Below, piece after piece: positions 62,801 through 64,000 of a stretch of 64,000 nt of DNA; positions within the stretch are counted from its first letter, which is position 1; every line of letters starts with the position of its first letter. This stretch comes from Ornithinibacillus massiliensis (GTDB lineage: Bacteria > Bacillota > Bacilli > Bacillales > Amphibacillaceae): NCBI RefSeq assembly GCF_018310345.1, contig NZ_JAGXBY010000007.1:62001-126000 (forward strand), read 5' to 3'. The position numbers and the translations under genes were made by a program. Below the pieces are notes generated by a model. The model did not search any database and was not told where the DNA came from. It saw only the letters and a program-made list of their open reading frames with translations.

Positions 62801-64000
62801 AGCGCTATAATCTCGTTCTCGAGAGGTATATGCTATTAAATTACCTAACACAGGTGAGTTTAGAGCGAAATAATTTTGTGGATGCCTTAGAATACTTCAG
62901 TAAATTACAAGTGGACATACAGGATAATCCAAATAAGGGCTTTGATATTGGTGGATATTATCAAACTTGCGCGAAGCTGTATCAGGCTCTTGGTAATTAT
63001 TTTGAAGCAGAACGTTATTACCAAAAAATAATAGCGTTCCATAGTGAACATGAAAATATGATGAAATACACTGCAACTGCACAAGTCCTCATCAATCAAT
63101 TACGAGAGCCGGAACAAGACTTTGATGATTTTTTAGTGAAACAAATTGTAAAGGTTATTGACAAAATAACAAACAAGTCAATTAGCATTGAACGACTATG
63201 TGAAGCTATACAGCATCTTAGTAGGAAGGGGAAACACCACCAAGCGACGGAATTACTTTCCATGGTAGAAGTCTTAGTTAGTGAGGACACACCATATAGG
63301 TTAAAGGCTATATATGAGCATGCGAAGGGAATCGTTGCATTTAACTTAAATCGGTCAAGTTCCATCACTTATTTTGAAAGCAGCTTACATTTAGCGAAAA
63401 TATCTAAAAGTAAGGAATTAACCGCTCGTATTCAGGCAGATATAGGCAATTATTACTTTAATTCAAAAGCGTATTATGAAGCAGCCGCTTATTATCTAGA
63501 AGCTTTTGAAACGATTAAGGAATTAATTCAGCAGCTTCCAGCTGAATATAAATTGGACTACATTAATGGTCGAAGTTTCTCAAGGGAATTTTATCGACTT
63601 GATGAAATAAAAAGGTGGATTCAATCCGAACAAGAGCAGATTCTAGATCAAGAGGCGTTGATTCATAAGGTCAGCTCCTTAGATGAATTGCAAGCTATTT
63701 TAAACACCGAGCAGATTGATTTCTTTATGGGAAATTATCGGTTTATGCGAAATATTAGTCGTAACTATATGGAAAAGTTATCTGATGGGATTTTTCAACC
63801 AGAGGATCTTTTGAAACAGTTAGATAGTGATGTATCGAAAAATCTAACCATGATAGTAAAATTTCTTTCTGGTCGATTCCTTGCGACAAACGGGTATATT
63901 CTTTCCGAGGAAAAGGGACAGCAGGTAACCGTTCTTTCTTCCCTAGATAAGGGCGTTAGTATACCAGAAAATCTTGCTATCTTTAATCGTGTTAGGTCCA
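59893..64000 (+). CDS. Giant pseudokinase-AAA ATPase-TPR signalling protein (3' end missing)
   Basis: The ATG at 59893 (GTGAAGG before it) opens a frame with no stop through the right edge, 1369 codons. Residues 1-270 resemble a Ser/Thr kinase fold, but the catalytic loop reads VYGALNPYT (135-143) where HRDLKPxN is expected, the VAxK lysine is lost ('VILLSLL', 34-40) and DFG is DIA (159-161). A STAND/AAA ATPase follows (Walker A GANGVGKT, 317-324; 'VMIIDNIHLADEF'), then many TPR helices (about 680-1150) and the likely start of a GAF-like domain after about 1290. Related architectures end in GGDEF or histidine-kinase domains. A cyclic-di-GMP riboswitch controls it. Confidence 0.88.
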   Translation, partial: MEIINNRYRLKELIKQEKHVMVYSAYDMRKENKVILLSLLNNEYLPKPLIDFYITRFLDIKRITSKAIIRNYSFNKVFYIDNKRQVDPQYFFTSDYIPRTGDLFQSTKNMTFDEIMECFVEICSAVYSLHLKGFVYGALNPYTIRVLKGEGHSQVLLTDIATIHMEQLTHAERIEDPVYQSPKVLAGVPEDAETDRYALGVILLALITKTPTIEEPKKQFTSLLEKSNDTQVKHVIPVVKKLLNTENDNTYSNLYELIVDLNAVLGTNYSIIKKEEINGLNLYTKLVGRGNEIRTIMRAYEKMISYQPGKRIFFVQGANGVGKTRFLREATFLLGLSKASVYASYSLNHASTDSKQMWIDILRKLIMETDNSIVEKYNTELIKYFPELMDQNYNDSLNYANEHHTKYRLLNRIAGFINESIQNRPTVMIIDNIHLADEFTIDTFNYLCTEVLENTNLTLVFSCEDRAVSPNSVASEFIYMMKRRPDTETIRMEQLDEQQTGEMIQSILSISFTPKKLSSRIYSQSYGNPLFIKEIMKDLYSRRILYVSEETGRWQIDLPEESEDYNLLDLPNNIEHALVNQLKDLDPGKMNILTSISIFSKPIATQIIEKLLPNTLMVDEQLEELVNKGILQRLIDDSSYLYDFRSKILKNVVYDRISQQERISKHQLAATSLAEQNGVELEKNLDEIIFHYSNARNKEKARIYYLEKAKLMKGRWNTKGQIENLRKALDITDNPVEQTALYLEIGSLLTDTGDTRLAFEYLEKAERLALEENYVDHLMMAYIHLANANHSTYQLSKVREYIEKVEHILRSHPNEAARLEVKRLQAILLTEENQIVEAAALFEELIAECGNKFLEIKGNAYRTLGFIFVHLGKADEALEAYHESCKLSEEVQNARGMLFSLNNIGALYAEVYEDYGKAMEYHLEVKQLSEEYGIYTSEVFALINIAESYLNQFDYNTAFEHFNQGLTKAERYNLVLERYMLLNYLTQVSLERNNFVDALEYFSKLQVDIQDNPNKGFDIGGYYQTCAKLYQALGNYFEAERYYQKIIAFHSEHENMMKYTATAQVLINQLREPEQDFDDFLVKQIVKVIDKITNKSISIERLCEAIQHLSRKGKHHQATELLSMVEVLVSEDTPYRLKAIYEHAKGIVAFNLNRSSSITYFESSLHLAKISKSKELTARIQADIGNYYFNSKAYYEAAAYYLEAFETIKELIQQLPAEYKLDYINGRSFSREFYRLDEIKRWIQSEQEQILDQEALIHKVSSLDELQAILNTEQIDFFMGNYRFMRNISRNYMEKLSDGIFQPEDLLKQLDSDVSKNLTMIVKFLSGRFLATNGYILSEEKGQQVTVLSSLDKGVSIPENLAIFNRVRS

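Overview
The window is AT-rich DNA from a spore-forming Gram-positive bacterium of the Bacillaceae, probably an Oceanobacillus/Virgibacillus-like genus. This rests on purine-rich AGGAGG-type ribosome sites, frequent TTG/GTG starts, a Spo0E-like phosphatase, CheX, cre-type CcpA boxes and four complete PTS-era sugar operons. No rRNA, tRNA, insertion sequence, prophage or CRISPR array was seen. It is mostly a metabolic region built from catabolic operons, each with its own regulator.

Layout. 0-3.3 kb: a small PepSY-like membrane protein, then the 5-oxoprolinase genes pxpB-pxpC-pxpA (minus). 3.8-13.7 kb: a LacI-controlled regulon with a TIM-barrel isomerase, three Gfo/Idh/MocA oxidoreductases, a half-size relative and a ribose-type ABC importer; three near-identical TGTAAT-n-ATTACA operators tie it together. 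14-18 kb: two M20-type amidohydrolases, a membrane transporter and a 63-aa protein (minus). 18.4-23 kb: aldo/keto reductase, a second methionine aminopeptidase, a 52-bp tandem repeat array and transketolase. 23.2-30.5 kb: a galactitol-type PTS operon with a PRD regulator, two zinc alcohol dehydrogenases, a DeoC-like aldolase and a 52-residue membrane protein. 30.7-44.3 kb: two SorC-type regulators, another zinc dehydrogenase, a GlpD-like dehydrogenase, a complete glucitol-type PTS (GutM, EIIC, EIIBC, EIIA), a Rossmann-SAF oxidoreductase and a complete acetoin-dehydrogenase-type complex. 44.5-47.4 kb: a TRAP transporter behind a cre box and a large inverted repeat.

The most novel part is 47.5-50 kb on the minus strand: a membrane HD-GYP protein, a 22-codon gene for a cationic peptide ending in a CWWC-containing core, a strong hairpin, and an M50 zinc protease with an N-terminal PqqD/RRE-like domain. 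That is the layout of a minimal ribosomal-peptide or peptide-pheromone system, here joined to a cyclic-di-GMP phosphodiesterase-type protein.

50.7-59.3 kb: HAD phosphatase, DUF212/PAP2-like protein, a small tail-anchored protein, CheX, a Spo0E-like phosphatase, a short-chain fatty acid transporter and a phnD-C-E-E importer. 59.6-64 kb: a cyclic-di-GMP-I (GEMM) riboswitch with an intrinsic terminator, followed by a very large protein (pseudokinase, AAA ATPase, TPRs, apparent start of a GAF-like domain) that runs off the right edge. Cyclic-di-GMP therefore appears twice in the last 16 kb: as a likely substrate (HD-GYP) and as a riboswitch ligand.
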